Assembly (NCBI GenBank): GCA_051872395.1 | Contig: JBJEDU010000028.1 | Location: 1-25,319 of the forward strand | DNA length: 25,319 nt | Direction of reading: 5' to 3' | From: JBJEDU01 sp051872395 | Lineage (GTDB): Bacteria > Bacillota_I > Bacilli_A > RFN20 > CAG-826 | Shown: positions 1-7,604 of the stretch, piece by piece | How the letters are laid out: every line of letters starts with the position of its first letter | How positions within the stretch are numbered: the stretch's first letter is position 1 | Notes under the pieces: generated by a model | Seen by the model: the letters and a program-made list of their open reading frames with translations, nothing else | Databases searched by the model: none | Told to the model about the DNA's origin: nothing | Position numbers and translations under genes: made by a program

Positions 1-55
1 TCGAAATCAATAATAAGACAATATATTTATCATTTTTCATTTTTTATCTTTCCTC

Positions 56-68
56 GGGAGTCCGGACA
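56..68. repeat. IS left terminal inverted repeat
   Basis: This 13-base sequence matches the reverse complement of 1721-1733 at 11 of 13 positions, including the uninterrupted CCGGACA core. Confidence 0.65.
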
Positions 69-83
69 TTTTTTCGTACCATT

Positions 84-1691
84 TTAGAGAGCTTCTCTAG
101 AACGATATTCAGTTGGACTTAAATATCCTAACCTTTCTTTTATTCTCTTTATTTTAAACCAAGTTAAGTACTTGTCTAATTCTTTTATGAATTCTTCTCT
201 GGTGACGCCGCTCCAATCATGATTATGGAAGAATTCTCTTTTTAATATTCCGAAGAATCCTTCACATGCAGCATTGTCTGGAGAGCATCCTTTTCTCGAC
301 ATAGATCTTGTGTATCCATATTCTTCCATCATGTTAATCCAATCTGGAATCCTATAATGGCAACCTCTATCGCTATGAATGATGGGATTTGCATCGCTAG
401 GAATTATGTCATGGAACTCTTTTAACATTGAGTTTGTTAATTCTTTGTTTGGTGATATTCCTATCTTCCAGTTAATAGGACACCCATCATATAAATCAAC
501 CATTGGAGATAGATATACTTTTCCATCTCTAAGTGAGAATTCGGTAATATCAGTTACAGTCTTCTTGTATGGTTCATCTGCTTTAAAATCGTGTTTATAT
601 AAATCAGGAATACTAGGAGATATTTCTCCTTGATAAGAAGAATATTTCTTCATTTTTGGAACAAATGGGTGAATATTTTCTTCTTTCATTAATCTTCTTA
701 TAACTTTTTCAGAGACTGTTTTGCCTTGCTTTTTAAGTTCGCCATATATTCTTTCTGAGCCATAAGCCTGGTAATTATCGTCAAAGATTATTCTTATCTC
801 AATTCTAAGATCTTTATATTTATCATATTGAAGAGCTTTGACTTGATATTCATATGATGATTTGGCCATCTTGAGTGATCTAAGTAGCTTTGCTAACTTA
901 TATTTTTCTCTTAAAGCATTAATAACGATGGCCTTCTCTTTGTTTTTAAGAGTATTGATATTAATGCCATTAACTTTTTTTAGGAGTTCTGCCGCCTTTT
1001 CTAAGATGTCATATTCTAGTTGAGTTTCCGTTAATTTGGCTTTAAGAAGTTTTAGTTCTGCTTTAGCTTCTTTAGTTTTTCGATTCGCTGCAACTTTTTC
1101 TGCTTTTAATTTAGCAATTTCCTTTTTAAGTTCATCTATTTCTTCTTGATCAGAACGCGGAGGAGTAGAGATGTCATCAACGATTATTTCATCATCTTTA
1201 GCCATAGCAATTTTCTCCTTAGTTAATCCAAATTTGTTTATCCAATTGGTAATCGAAGGAGGAGATATTTTGTATTTTTTAGCAAACTCCGTCTTTGATT
1301 GATTGGATGAAAAGTACTCTTTTATTATATTCTTTTTCTCCTCATCGCTATATTCCACGATCACTTTTTTCTTTGTTAAAATAATTCCTTTGTTTTTAAG
1401 CCATCTCCATAGAGTCATTCTAGTTTCAGGAAAGCCTATATCAGTTATTGTTTTTTCAATGTTTTGGCATTCTAAATAATATTCACAAGCAAAATCAATT
1501 TCTTCCTTAGAATAACTCCTTTCGATTCTTTTATAAGTATTGCTAAAGCATCCATTCTTTTCAAAATCCCTTATCCAGCTTTTAATAGAATCGGGGTTGT
1601 TTGGATAACCAAGCATACGTTTTGTAACAGCAAAACTTCCTGTTTCTTTATAAAGTTTTATAGCCTTTAATTTTTCTTCTTCTGTAAACAT
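84..1691 (-). CDS. IS3-family transposase, one-ORF (fused OrfA/OrfB) form
   Basis: DDE transposase of 535 residues. The N-terminal 160 residues hold three helix-turn-helix-like segments (about 5-45, 60-100 and 115-152), each with a tryptophan in the recognition helix (SWIRDF, WRWLKN, NWINKF). Residues 180-240 form a Lys/Glu-rich coiled coil, as in IS3 OrfA multimerisation zippers. The rest is the OrfB part: HTH_21-like residues 290-345, then the integrase core with D381 (TDITEF), D441 (IHSDRG) and E477 (NAACEGFFG). The D441-E477 spacing is the canonical DD(35)E. IS3 elements usually make this protein by frameshifting between two ORFs; here the frame is continuous. The gene looks intact, with all catalytic residues present. 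Confidence 0.93.
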   Translation of the reverse strand: MFTEEEKLKAIKLYKETGSFAVTKRMLGYPNNPDSIKSWIRDFEKNGCFSNTYKRIERSYSKEEIDFACEYYLECQNIEKTITDIGFPETRMTLWRWLKNKGIILTKKKVIVEYSDEEKKNIIKEYFSSNQSKTEFAKKYKISPPSITNWINKFGLTKEKIAMAKDDEIIVDDISTPPRSDQEEIDELKKEIAKLKAEKVAANRKTKEAKAELKLLKAKLTETQLEYDILEKAAELLKKVNGININTLKNKEKAIVINALREKYKLAKLLRSLKMAKSSYEYQVKALQYDKYKDLRIEIRIIFDDNYQAYGSERIYGELKKQGKTVSEKVIRRLMKEENIHPFVPKMKKYSSYQGEISPSIPDLYKHDFKADEPYKKTVTDITEFSLRDGKVYLSPMVDLYDGCPINWKIGISPNKELTNSMLKEFHDIIPSDANPIIHSDRGCHYRIPDWINMMEEYGYTRSMSRKGCSPDNAACEGFFGILKREFFHNHDWSGVTREEFIKELDKYLTWFKIKRIKERLGYLSPTEYRSREAL

Positions 1692-1720
1692 TAGTTAACC
1701 ATTCGGATGGTCCAACTTTT

Positions 1721-1733
1721 TGTCCGGTGTCCC
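1721..1733. repeat. IS right terminal inverted repeat
   Basis: TGTCCGGTGTCCC is the inverted partner of 56-68 (11 of 13). It ends directly at the A-rich stretch that encodes the T-tail of the tRNA-His terminator on the minus strand. Confidence 0.65.
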
Positions 1734-1736
1734 AAA

Positions 1737-1779
1737 ACAAAAAAAAGGCTTGAAACCATTATTTTATTGGTATCAAACC
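1737..1779 (-). terminator. Rho-independent terminator of tRNA-His
   Basis: Arms 1747-1758 (GGCTTGAAACCA) and 1768-1779 (TGGTATCAAACC) pair with two mismatches around a 9-nt loop. On the minus strand the hairpin is followed by a T-run, the complement of the A-rich 1737-1746. It lies just downstream of the minus-strand tRNA gene. Confidence 0.7.
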
Positions 1780-1792
1780 TATGCTTTTAATA

Positions 1793-1869
1793 TGGGGCGA
1801 ATAATGAGAATCGAACTCACGAATGTCTGGTTCACAGCCAGATGTGTTAACCACTTCACCATATTCGCC
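1793..1869 (-). tRNA. tRNA-His (anticodon GTG)
   Basis: The minus strand folds into a complete cloverleaf. The acceptor is GCGAATA paired with TATTCGC, and the anticodon stem-loop is CTGGC-TGTGAAC-CAG-like with GTG in the loop. The T-arm is GTGAG-TTCGATT-CTCAT. The His identity elements are both encoded: an extra G at -1 (position 1869) opposite C73 (position 1796). The 3' CCA is encoded at 1793-1795. The nearby Nudix gene reads in the same direction with its stop about 48 nt upstream, so it could be co-transcribed. Confidence 0.95.
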
Positions 1870-1916
1870 ATGCTTTATTATTTTATGAAAAAGTATATTT
1901 AGTGTCAAACAAAATA

Positions 1917-2441
1917 TTATTTGTAAAATAATTGCGCCATCAATGATTTTGCTTCAATAAGAACAGGTAGTTCTCTATTAATAACTAAATTAGATATTTT
2001 TGTTCTTTTTGTATTTTTATATAAGTTTATCGCTTCATCAATATTTACCCATATTGTTGATTCGATTAATCTTTTTTCATCTTCAGTAAGTTGTTTATCT
2101 TCAAATGATGAACAACTAACTAAATAATAATGATTAATGTTTTTTCTTTTAATTAAATTGTAATAATCTTCAACGATACAAATTTCTTGAATAACAGAAA
2201 TATTAGTCGCACCTAATTCTTCATATAATTCTCTTTTTAATGCTTCTAGTAATTCTTCATTATTATTAACTCCTCCACCAGGAGTTTCATAATAATCTCT
2301 TTCACCGAATATATCCGTATTAAAAATATGATGTAATGCGATTTTATTATCTTGATTAATCGTAATAGCGCGTACAACATTTCGTGTATGATCTACACCA
2401 TTAAAATCAAATTGATCATCTTTTAATTTAATATATTTCAT
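1917..2441 (-). CDS. Nudix hydrolase
   Basis: Protein of 174 residues with a full Nudix box at 56-77: G-x5-E-x7-R-E-L-Y-E-E-L-G. It is preceded by the usual ETPGGGV entry loop. Nudix enzymes hydrolyse nucleoside diphosphates linked to another group using a divalent metal held by the REXXEE glutamates; the substrate cannot be read from this sequence. A cytosolic house-cleaning or nucleotide-sugar role is likely. No Shine-Dalgarno sequence precedes the ATG; instead TATAAT copies lie 4-9 nt upstream of it (2446-2456), so a leaderless transcript is possible. The gene starts right after the terminator of the upstream operon. Confidence 0.9.
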   Translation of the reverse strand: MKYIKLKDDQFDFNGVDHTRNVVRAITINQDNKIALHHIFNTDIFGERDYYETPGGGVNNNEELLEALKRELYEELGATNISVIQEICIVEDYYNLIKRKNINHYYLVSCSSFEDKQLTEDEKRLIESTIWVNIDEAINLYKNTKRTKISNLVINRELPVLIEAKSLMAQLFYK

Positions 2442-2464
2442 ATTTATTATATTATATAATAAAT

Positions 2465-2485
2465 AAAAAGGGCTTTCGCCCTCTT
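2465..2485 (-). terminator. Rho-independent terminator
   Basis: On the minus strand AGGGC-GAAA-GCCCT is followed by TTTTATTT: a short GC stem with a stable GNRA tetraloop and T-tail. It follows the stop of the 78-residue membrane protein and closes the esterase-sdaA-aminopeptidase operon. Confidence 0.8.
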
Positions 2486-2492
2486 TACTTAA

Positions 2493-2729
2493 TTATAATT
2501 CAAAGTATAAAGGTTTACCTTTTAAAAGTACTAGAATTAAATCAATAAGCCAAATGAATGGAATACCAACGATTAATAAGACTATCCAAATTACTAATGT
2601 TGCAGTACTTTTACTGTAAAACGCCTTAACAAGACGATAAATACTCCATACAAAATCAACAAATGGAATACAGAAAATTAATTTAAGGATAAATGGCGCT
2701 TCATCCATCCATTTAATAAATTTTTTCAT
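2493..2729 (-). CDS. Small two-TM membrane protein, unknown function
   Basis: Hydrophobic protein of 78 residues with about two membrane segments (roughly 13-33 and 42-68), a charged N-terminus (MKKFIKWMDE) and a short tail. I do not recognise a named family; the length and two-helix layout resemble many small Bacillota membrane proteins. A strong AGGAGG lies about 11 nt before the ATG, which supports translation. It starts 44 nt after the aminopeptidase stop with no terminator between, and a hairpin terminator follows it, so it is probably the last gene of that operon. Confidence 0.7.
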   Translation of the reverse strand: MKKFIKWMDEAPFILKLIFCIPFVDFVWSIYRLVKAFYSKSTATLVIWIVLLIVGIPFIWLIDLILVLLKGKPLYFEL

Positions 2730-2773
2730 GTTATATTTAGCCTCCTAGAAATAATATATATAAGTAATTAAAA

Positions 2774-4135
2774 CTACGCTAGTAAAAAAGTACGATATCC
2801 AACATAAGCTTCATATAAATCCGCTTTTGAGATAACTTCCATTGGCGCATGCATATTTAAAACAGGAATACCAGCATCAATAACATCCATGTTGTAATTA
2901 CCAAGGATGTATGCGATAGTGCCTCCACCACCTTGGTCAACTTTACCTAATTCAGATGATTGCCAAATAACACCTTCTTTATCCATCGCATTTCTAAGCC
3001 AAGCATAATATTCAGGATTGGCATCATTACTTCCACTTTTACCACGTGAACCAGTATATTTGTTAAAAACAATACCTTCACCAAAAAACGCAACATTTGT
3101 CAAATCGAATACTTGTGCGAATAATGGATCATAAGCAGCAGTAACATCACTTGATAACATCTTGGAATTTTCAAGAATGGTTCTCGTAGTAACAAAAGAG
3201 TCAGTTAGTCCACTCAATTTAGCAATTTTTGCAACAGTGTTTTCAAAAAATAATGATTGTGCACCTGTCGCACCAACGGAACCGATTTCTTCTTTATCAA
3301 CAAGAGCAAGACAAGTTGTGTGAACTGGATTTAAAACTTCTTTGAATGCTTGTAAAGAAGTATAAGCGCAGCAACGATCATCATGACCATAACCCGCAAT
3401 CATTGAACGATCTAAACCATAATCTTTGGCTTTACCAGCAGGAACAACTTCAATTTCACTAGAAATGAAGTCATCTTCTTCAATACCATATTTATCTTTT
3501 AATAATTTTAAGACATTGGCTTTAACAGCGTCCTTTTTTTCTCCTTTTAAAGGAATGGAACCTAAGGTAACATCAAGGTTTTCACCTTCAATACCTTTCG
3601 CTAAAGTCTTTTGTAATTGATCCGCAGCTAAATGAATTAATAAATCAGATATACCTAATACTGGATCGTTTTCATCTTCACCAATATCGACATTAATAAT
3701 GGAACCATCTTTTAAGCAAACTACACCATGAAGGGCTAAAGGAATAGTGACCCATTGATATTTTTTAATACCACCATAATAATGGGTATTTCCATAAGCG
3801 AATCCATGAGATTCATAAAATGGTTTTTCTTTAAAATCTAAACGTGGAGAATCAATGTGTGCGCCTAAGATTCTTAAGCCATCAGTGAGTGACGCAGTGC
3901 CAATAACAAACGCTAAGACATTTTTCTTTCTATTTACAGTGTAAACTTTATCGCCAGCTTTTAATGAAGAAAAGGTTGATAAATCTTTAAAACCACTTTC
4001 TTCTAATTGTTTAACGGCAATAGCAGCCGCTAAACGTTCTGTTTTACCATTTGATATAAAATCTTTATACCCTTCTGCGAATTGATGAATCGCTTCATGG
4101 TTATCATATTTTTCCCAAACATTTTTTCTTTCCAT
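2774..4135 (-). CDS. apeB: M18-family aminopeptidase
   Basis: Cytosolic di-zinc aminopeptidase of 453 residues, the usual length for the family. It removes N-terminal residues, often acidic ones, from peptides. Visible active-site segments are H93 in AHIDSPR, the GHDDR segment near 251-254 with its metal-ligand Asp, the catalytic and metal-ligand glutamates of DKEEIGS (280-286), D330 in SSDVTAA and H429 in NMHAPMEV. All five hallmark segments are present and in order. A longer reading from a TTG at 4153 is possible, but that TTG lies inside the ribosome site (GGAGG at 4147-4151), so I choose the ATG at 4135. The gene lies 83 nt after sdaA and probably shares its transcript. The symbol is by family; substrate is inferred. 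Confidence 0.92.
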   Translation of the reverse strand: MERKNVWEKYDNHEAIHQFAEGYKDFISNGKTERLAAAIAVKQLEESGFKDLSTFSSLKAGDKVYTVNRKKNVLAFVIGTASLTDGLRILGAHIDSPRLDFKEKPFYESHGFAYGNTHYYGGIKKYQWVTIPLALHGVVCLKDGSIINVDIGEDENDPVLGISDLLIHLAADQLQKTLAKGIEGENLDVTLGSIPLKGEKKDAVKANVLKLLKDKYGIEEDDFISSEIEVVPAGKAKDYGLDRSMIAGYGHDDRCCAYTSLQAFKEVLNPVHTTCLALVDKEEIGSVGATGAQSLFFENTVAKIAKLSGLTDSFVTTRTILENSKMLSSDVTAAYDPLFAQVFDLTNVAFFGEGIVFNKYTGSRGKSGSNDANPEYYAWLRNAMDKEGVIWQSSELGKVDQGGGGTIAYILGNYNMDVIDAGIPVLNMHAPMEVISKADLYEAYVGYRTFLLA

Positions 4136-4218
4136 ATAAAATATAACCTCCAACTATATGAGTAGATATATTATCTTTCAAAGTAATCAAATTATCAAAT
4201 ATAATGATAATTTTTTTC

Positions 4219-5400
4219 TTATATTTTAAGTTTAGATAAACCGAGTATCGAAGTTTCTTTATATCCTTTTTGTAAGTCGATACCAGTTTCATACATTGTT
4301 TTTAAACATTCATCAAAACTAATTTTAAAAGAATCTGATGAAGTATTAATGGCAATTAATGAACAATCAATTGCCTTTAAAGCAAAGACAGCGTTTCTTT
4401 CAATACAAGGTATTTGTACATAACCTTTAATTGGATCACACGTTAAACCTAAAGAATGCTCTAAGGCAATTTCACTAGCTTGAGCAATTTTTAAATTATC
4501 GCCCGTTAAACAATATGTTATTAAAGCACTCGCCATTGAAGTAGCGACACCTATTTCAGCTTGACATCCACATTCCGCGCCCGATATCGAAGCGTTAGTT
4601 TTTGCAAGTAAACCAATAAGTCCGCTGACGAGTAAACCATCTAATATTTTTTCTTTACTGACATTTAAAAATTCAAGATAAGTGATAATGGAAGGAATTA
4701 TCCCACAACTACCACATGTAGGTGCAGTTACAACCACTCCTCCAGAAGCATTTAATTCACTGACAGCAAAGGCGTTCGCGATCACTAATAAACGATAATC
4801 AGTCTTATTAGATTTTAAATAATTTTCATATAATTCTTTAGCCTTAATATTAACTTTTAATTCTCCAGGAAGATATCCACTTAATTTATATCCTTCTTTA
4901 ATTGAATTTTTCATTGCCTCATAAATATTTAATATGAATTCATAGATATCTTCATCTTCATATTTCTTAATAAATTCAACAATTGAAAGATTATTTTCCT
5001 TGCAAAAAGTTAATATATCTTTCAAATTAGACAAAGGATATATATCTTTTTCTTCATTTGTTTGACCATTGATTAATAAAGACCCTCCACCAATAGAAAC
5101 AATATGATCGATAAATTCTCCTTCATCAGTGTTCACTTTAAAAACCATATAGTTAGGGTGAGGAACTTTTTTATTTTTAATGAAGTTTATTTTACATTTA
5201 TAATCTTTAAATTTTAATTTGATAATATAATCGGTTAAATGACCTTTTCCAGTCAACGCTAAAGAATGGTATAAATTAACCTCTATACTTTTAATGTTTT
5301 TATATTTGTTCAATATGTAATCACAAGCGTATGATGGCCCCATTGTATGGGAACTACTTGGTCCATTACCAATTTTAAAAATGCTTTTAATCGAGTTCAT
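4219..5400 (-). CDS. sdaA: L-serine dehydratase, one-chain iron-sulfur type
   Basis: Converts L-serine to pyruvate and ammonia using a [4Fe-4S] cluster. The 393 residues hold both halves of the enzyme: a beta domain starting with GNGPSSSHTMGP (11-22), and a catalytic alpha domain from about 155 on. Candidate cluster cysteines are C279 (ECGCQAE), C321 (LTCDPIKG) and C332 (IPCIERNA). Their spacing of 42 and 11 equals that of the structurally known Legionella enzyme. Extra cysteines occur in APTCGSCG (C229, C232) and at C277. It is shorter than the roughly 455-residue E. coli-type enzymes. Its ATG overlaps the esterase stop (ATGA, 5397-5400) and I see no separate ribosome site, so translation is probably coupled. 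Confidence 0.93.
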   Translation of the reverse strand: MNSIKSIFKIGNGPSSSHTMGPSYACDYILNKYKNIKSIEVNLYHSLALTGKGHLTDYIIKLKFKDYKCKINFIKNKKVPHPNYMVFKVNTDEGEFIDHIVSIGGGSLLINGQTNEEKDIYPLSNLKDILTFCKENNLSIVEFIKKYEDEDIYEFILNIYEAMKNSIKEGYKLSGYLPGELKVNIKAKELYENYLKSNKTDYRLLVIANAFAVSELNASGGVVVTAPTCGSCGIIPSIITYLEFLNVSKEKILDGLLVSGLIGLLAKTNASISGAECGCQAEIGVATSMASALITYCLTGDNLKIAQASEIALEHSLGLTCDPIKGYVQIPCIERNAVFALKAIDCSLIAINTSSDSFKISFDECLKTMYETGIDLQKGYKETSILGLSKLKI

Positions 5401-6251
5401 AATAAATAATCTAAAGCTATATAAGAATAATATTCCCAGCTACTTTCACAATGAGTTTTACTTGAATCAAATACCATTTTAAATTTTTCTTTATCTTTAC
5501 TTAAATGATATAGATAATCATATACCATATAAGTTGATTTAATAAATAATTGTTCAAATCCTTGTCCACCAACAAAGAAAAACATTTTTCCTAAATCTTT
5601 ATCATTCTTTATTAATTTCATATTTTTCTTTATTGAATAAGATGAATATAAGAAAAAGGCTGGAGAAAAGATTAAAGAAAAACCAATATAATTTTTATAT
5701 TTAATTGATAAAAAGAATGATTCTAATCCTCCCATACTTGAACCACCCACACCAGTATGTTTTTTATCTTTATATACTCTAAATGTATTATCAATAATCG
5801 GTTTTAATTCATTAAATATAAATTCACCTAATACTGACCCAATAGGAGATAATTCTAAAAATTCTTCATTATATTTTTTTATTGGCATATAGCCTTCAGG
5901 CGCTAATTCGACACTACGATATTTCGCTTCACATCGAGGTGAATCAATACCTACTAATATCAAAGATTTATTTTTTTCTTTATTTAAAGTAGATATCGTT
6001 TCATCTAAATTCCATTCACCATACGCTGTCGTATATTTATCAACCATATTTTGTCCATCAAAAAAATACATGACACTATAAGATTTATTATTTAAAAAAT
6101 AATCTTCTGGCAAATAAACTCGTATCGTTCTTTCTTTTTCCACTAATAAAGAAGGAATATAAAAAGATTTAGTATATAAAAAGCCACTACTAATTGAATG
6201 AGGCTTATTTTCATATAATTTAAATCCATTAATTTCATTTGGAATATTCAT
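5397..6251 (-). CDS. Putative esterase (alpha/beta hydrolase, PF00756 type)
   Basis: Protein of 284 residues with the fold of the enterochelin-esterase/esterase-D-like group. The nucleophile elbow is G170-S-S172-M-G174 in GVGGSSMGGLES. The strand-loop before it has the typical MYFFDGQNM and GEWNLDE segments, and the C-terminal catalytic His is probably H267 (KTHCESSW). There is no signal peptide, so it is probably cytosolic. The substrate is unknown. The frame ends in TGA overlapping the next ATG, which also shows that TGA is a stop in this genome. Upstream there is no clear Shine-Dalgarno sequence; TACAAT ends 6 nt before the ATG. It heads the probable operon esterase-sdaA-aminopeptidase-small membrane protein. 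Confidence 0.87.
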   Translation of the reverse strand: MNIPNEINGFKLYENKPHSISSGFLYTKSFYIPSLLVEKERTIRVYLPEDYFLNNKSYSVMYFFDGQNMVDKYTTAYGEWNLDETISTLNKEKNKSLILVGIDSPRCEAKYRSVELAPEGYMPIKKYNEEFLELSPIGSVLGEFIFNELKPIIDNTFRVYKDKKHTGVGGSSMGGLESFFLSIKYKNYIGFSLIFSPAFFLYSSYSIKKNMKLIKNDKDLGKMFFFVGGQGFEQLFIKSTYMVYDYLYHLSKDKEKFKMVFDSSKTHCESSWEYYSYIALDYLL

Positions 6252-6257
6252 ATATTA

Positions 6258-6263
6258 ATTGTA
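6258..6263 (-). promoter_or_regulatory. Candidate -10 box of the esterase operon
   Basis: TACAAT on the minus strand is followed by 6 nt and then the esterase ATG, which would give a leaderless message. The -35 region is only TTTATT at 17-bp spacing, so the promoter call is weak. Confidence 0.35.
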
Positions 6264-6291
6264 TATATCTTTATTCTTTAAATAAAGTAAA

Positions 6292-6317
6292 ATCCTCTCA
6301 TAAAATAATGAGAGGAT
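6292..6317 (-). terminator. Rho-independent terminator of the fucO-like gene
   Basis: Perfect 10-bp stem ATCCTCTCAT / ATGAGAGGAT with a 6-nt loop. On the minus strand it is followed by TTTACTTTATTT. It lies 27 nt after the alcohol dehydrogenase stop and separates that gene from the esterase operon. Confidence 0.82.
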
Positions 6318-6343
6318 AATACATTTAATTAATAAATTAATAA

Positions 6344-7492
6344 TTATAATAATGATTTAAATAATTGTTTAATATCACTGACAGAAGTATCTCTTGGATT
6401 ACCTGGGCGACATGCATCTTGGAAAGCACTTTCACTTAAGAAATCTAAATCTTCTTCTTTGGCGATATTTTTTAAATCTTGAGGAATACCAACATCTATC
6501 GCTAATTGTCTAACAGCGTCCACTGCCGCTTTTCGATACTCTTCAACACTCATATTTTCGGTTCCAACAACACCCATCGCTTTAGCGATATCACGATATT
6601 TTTCTCCAGTTGCAGGAGCGTTATATTCCATGACAGTTGGTAATAAAATCGCATTAGCCACTCCATGAGGAGTATCATATTTTGCCCCTAAGGTGTGGGC
6701 CATTGAATGGACAATACCTAATCCAACATTAGAAAATCCCATACCGGCAATATATTGCGCAAGCGCCATTCCATCACGTCCCTCTTTAGTGTTATTGACC
6801 GCTCCTCTAAGATGTTTAGAAATGAGTTCAATAGCTTTAAGATGGAACATATCAGTCATTTCCCAAGCCGCTTTAGTGATATAGCCTTCAATCGCATGAG
6901 TTAAAGCATCCATACCAGTTGCAGCAGTCAGTCCTTTTGGCATAGTTTCCATCATTTCTGGGTCAATTACCGCGACAACAGGAATATCATGAACATCGAC
7001 ACAAACGAATTTACGAGATTTTTCGACATCGGTAATGACATAATTGATTGTTACTTCCGCTGCTGTTCCAGCAGTGGTTGGCACGGCGATAATAGGAACA
7101 CACGCTGATTTAGTAGGTGCAACACCTTCTAAAGAACGAACATCTCTAAATTCTGGATTTTTAATTATAATGCCAATGGCTTTGGCGGTATCCATACTGG
7201 AACCACCCCCGATAGCAACAATATAATCCGCACCACTCTTTTCAAATTCTTCAACACCGTGAATAACATTTTCAATGGTTGGATTTGGTTTAATGTCACT
7301 ATAAAGAGAATAATCCAAATGGTTATCTTTTAAAACTTTCAATACTTTGTCAGTCACACCAAATTTAATTAAATCTGGATCAGAACAAACAAACGCTTTT
7401 TTAAAACCACGATTTATTGCTTCTGTGGCCACAGCAGAAATAGCGCCCCGTCCATGGTAGCTAGTTTCATTTAAAACAATTCTATTCGACAT
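6344..7492 (-). CDS. fucO: Iron-dependent alcohol dehydrogenase, lactaldehyde reductase (FucO) type
   Basis: NAD(H)-dependent group III alcohol dehydrogenase of 382 residues, the same length as E. coli FucO. Long stretches are recognisably FucO-like: LEG near 121, TTAGTAAEVTINYVITD (139-155) and GYITKAAW. Iron ligands are D195, H199, H262 and H276, each one lower than the E. coli numbers. The NAD-binding GGGSSMDTAKA loop is at 95-105. FucO reduces lactaldehyde to 1,2-propanediol during fucose or rhamnose fermentation. No fucose genes are in the window, so the true substrate may be another short aldehyde. I start at the ATG at 7492, preceded by AGAGGTG about 8 nt upstream, rather than at the longer in-frame start at 7534. 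Confidence 0.92.
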   Translation of the reverse strand: MSNRIVLNETSYHGRGAISAVATEAINRGFKKAFVCSDPDLIKFGVTDKVLKVLKDNHLDYSLYSDIKPNPTIENVIHGVEEFEKSGADYIVAIGGGSSMDTAKAIGIIIKNPEFRDVRSLEGVAPTKSACVPIIAVPTTAGTAAEVTINYVITDVEKSRKFVCVDVHDIPVVAVIDPEMMETMPKGLTAATGMDALTHAIEGYITKAAWEMTDMFHLKAIELISKHLRGAVNNTKEGRDGMALAQYIAGMGFSNVGLGIVHSMAHTLGAKYDTPHGVANAILLPTVMEYNAPATGEKYRDIAKAMGVVGTENMSVEEYRKAAVDAVRQLAIDVGIPQDLKNIAKEEDLDFLSESAFQDACRPGNPRDTSVSDIKQLFKSLL

Positions 7493-7514
7493 AAAATTTT
7501 CACCTCTAATCTTT

Positions 7515-7542
7515 ATTTTATATAGATAAAACAAAAAGTAAA
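7515..7542 (-). promoter_or_regulatory. Candidate sigma-A promoter of the fucO-like gene
   Basis: On the minus strand TTTACT (7542-7537) and TAAAAT (7520-7515) are separated by 16 bp. The predicted start lies just upstream of the AGAGGTG ribosome site. It is divergent from the csoR promoter in the 112-bp intergenic region. Confidence 0.45.
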
Positions 7543-7557
7543 GTTTATATTTTAATA

Positions 7558-7586
7558 TTTAAAATAATACCACTAGGGGGTATATT
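7558..7586 (+). promoter_or_regulatory. Candidate csoR-copA promoter
   Basis: TTTAAA (7558-7563), a 17-bp spacer and TATATT (7581-7586) fit a sigma-A promoter. The CsoR-type operator fills the spacer and overlaps the -10, the expected geometry for repression. An alternative -10, TATTAT at 7583-7588, is also possible. Confidence 0.5.
7567..7583. promoter_or_regulatory. CsoR-type copper operator
   Basis: ATACCACTAGGGGGTAT is an imperfect inverted repeat (ATACC...GGTAT with a CTAG-like centre) of the kind bound by CsoR-family repressors. It stands out as a G/C-rich island in AT-rich DNA and lies 22 nt upstream of csoR. CsoR would leave it when it binds Cu(I). Confidence 0.75.
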
Positions 7587-7604
7587 ATAGTCGAGGTTAA
7601 AGTT

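Larger units (their letters stand above)
56..1733 (-). mobile_element. IS3-family (IS150-like) insertion sequence
   Basis: The element holds one transposase gene read on the minus strand. It is bounded by imperfect inverted repeats: 56-68 reads GGGAGTCCGGACA and the reverse complement of 1721-1733 reads GGGACACCGGACA (11 of 13 match). The reverse complement just inside the right end also has the GTTGGAC-like stretch common in IS150-group ends. I see no convincing target-site duplication (left flank ...TCCTC, right flank AAAAC...), so the exact outer ends are uncertain by a few bases. The right end sits directly against the T-tract of the tRNA-His terminator. Only 55 bases of left flank are present. 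Confidence 0.8.

Noticed and set aside
1720..1902. 60-codon plus-strand frame over the IS end and tRNA-His
   Set aside because: It runs antisense through a well-folded tRNA and its terminator, with no ribosome site or family match.
4104..4292. 62-codon minus-strand frame between sdaA and the aminopeptidase
   Set aside because: It overlaps the ends of both genes in another frame, and its content is low-complexity Lys/Ile typical of AT-rich shadow frames.
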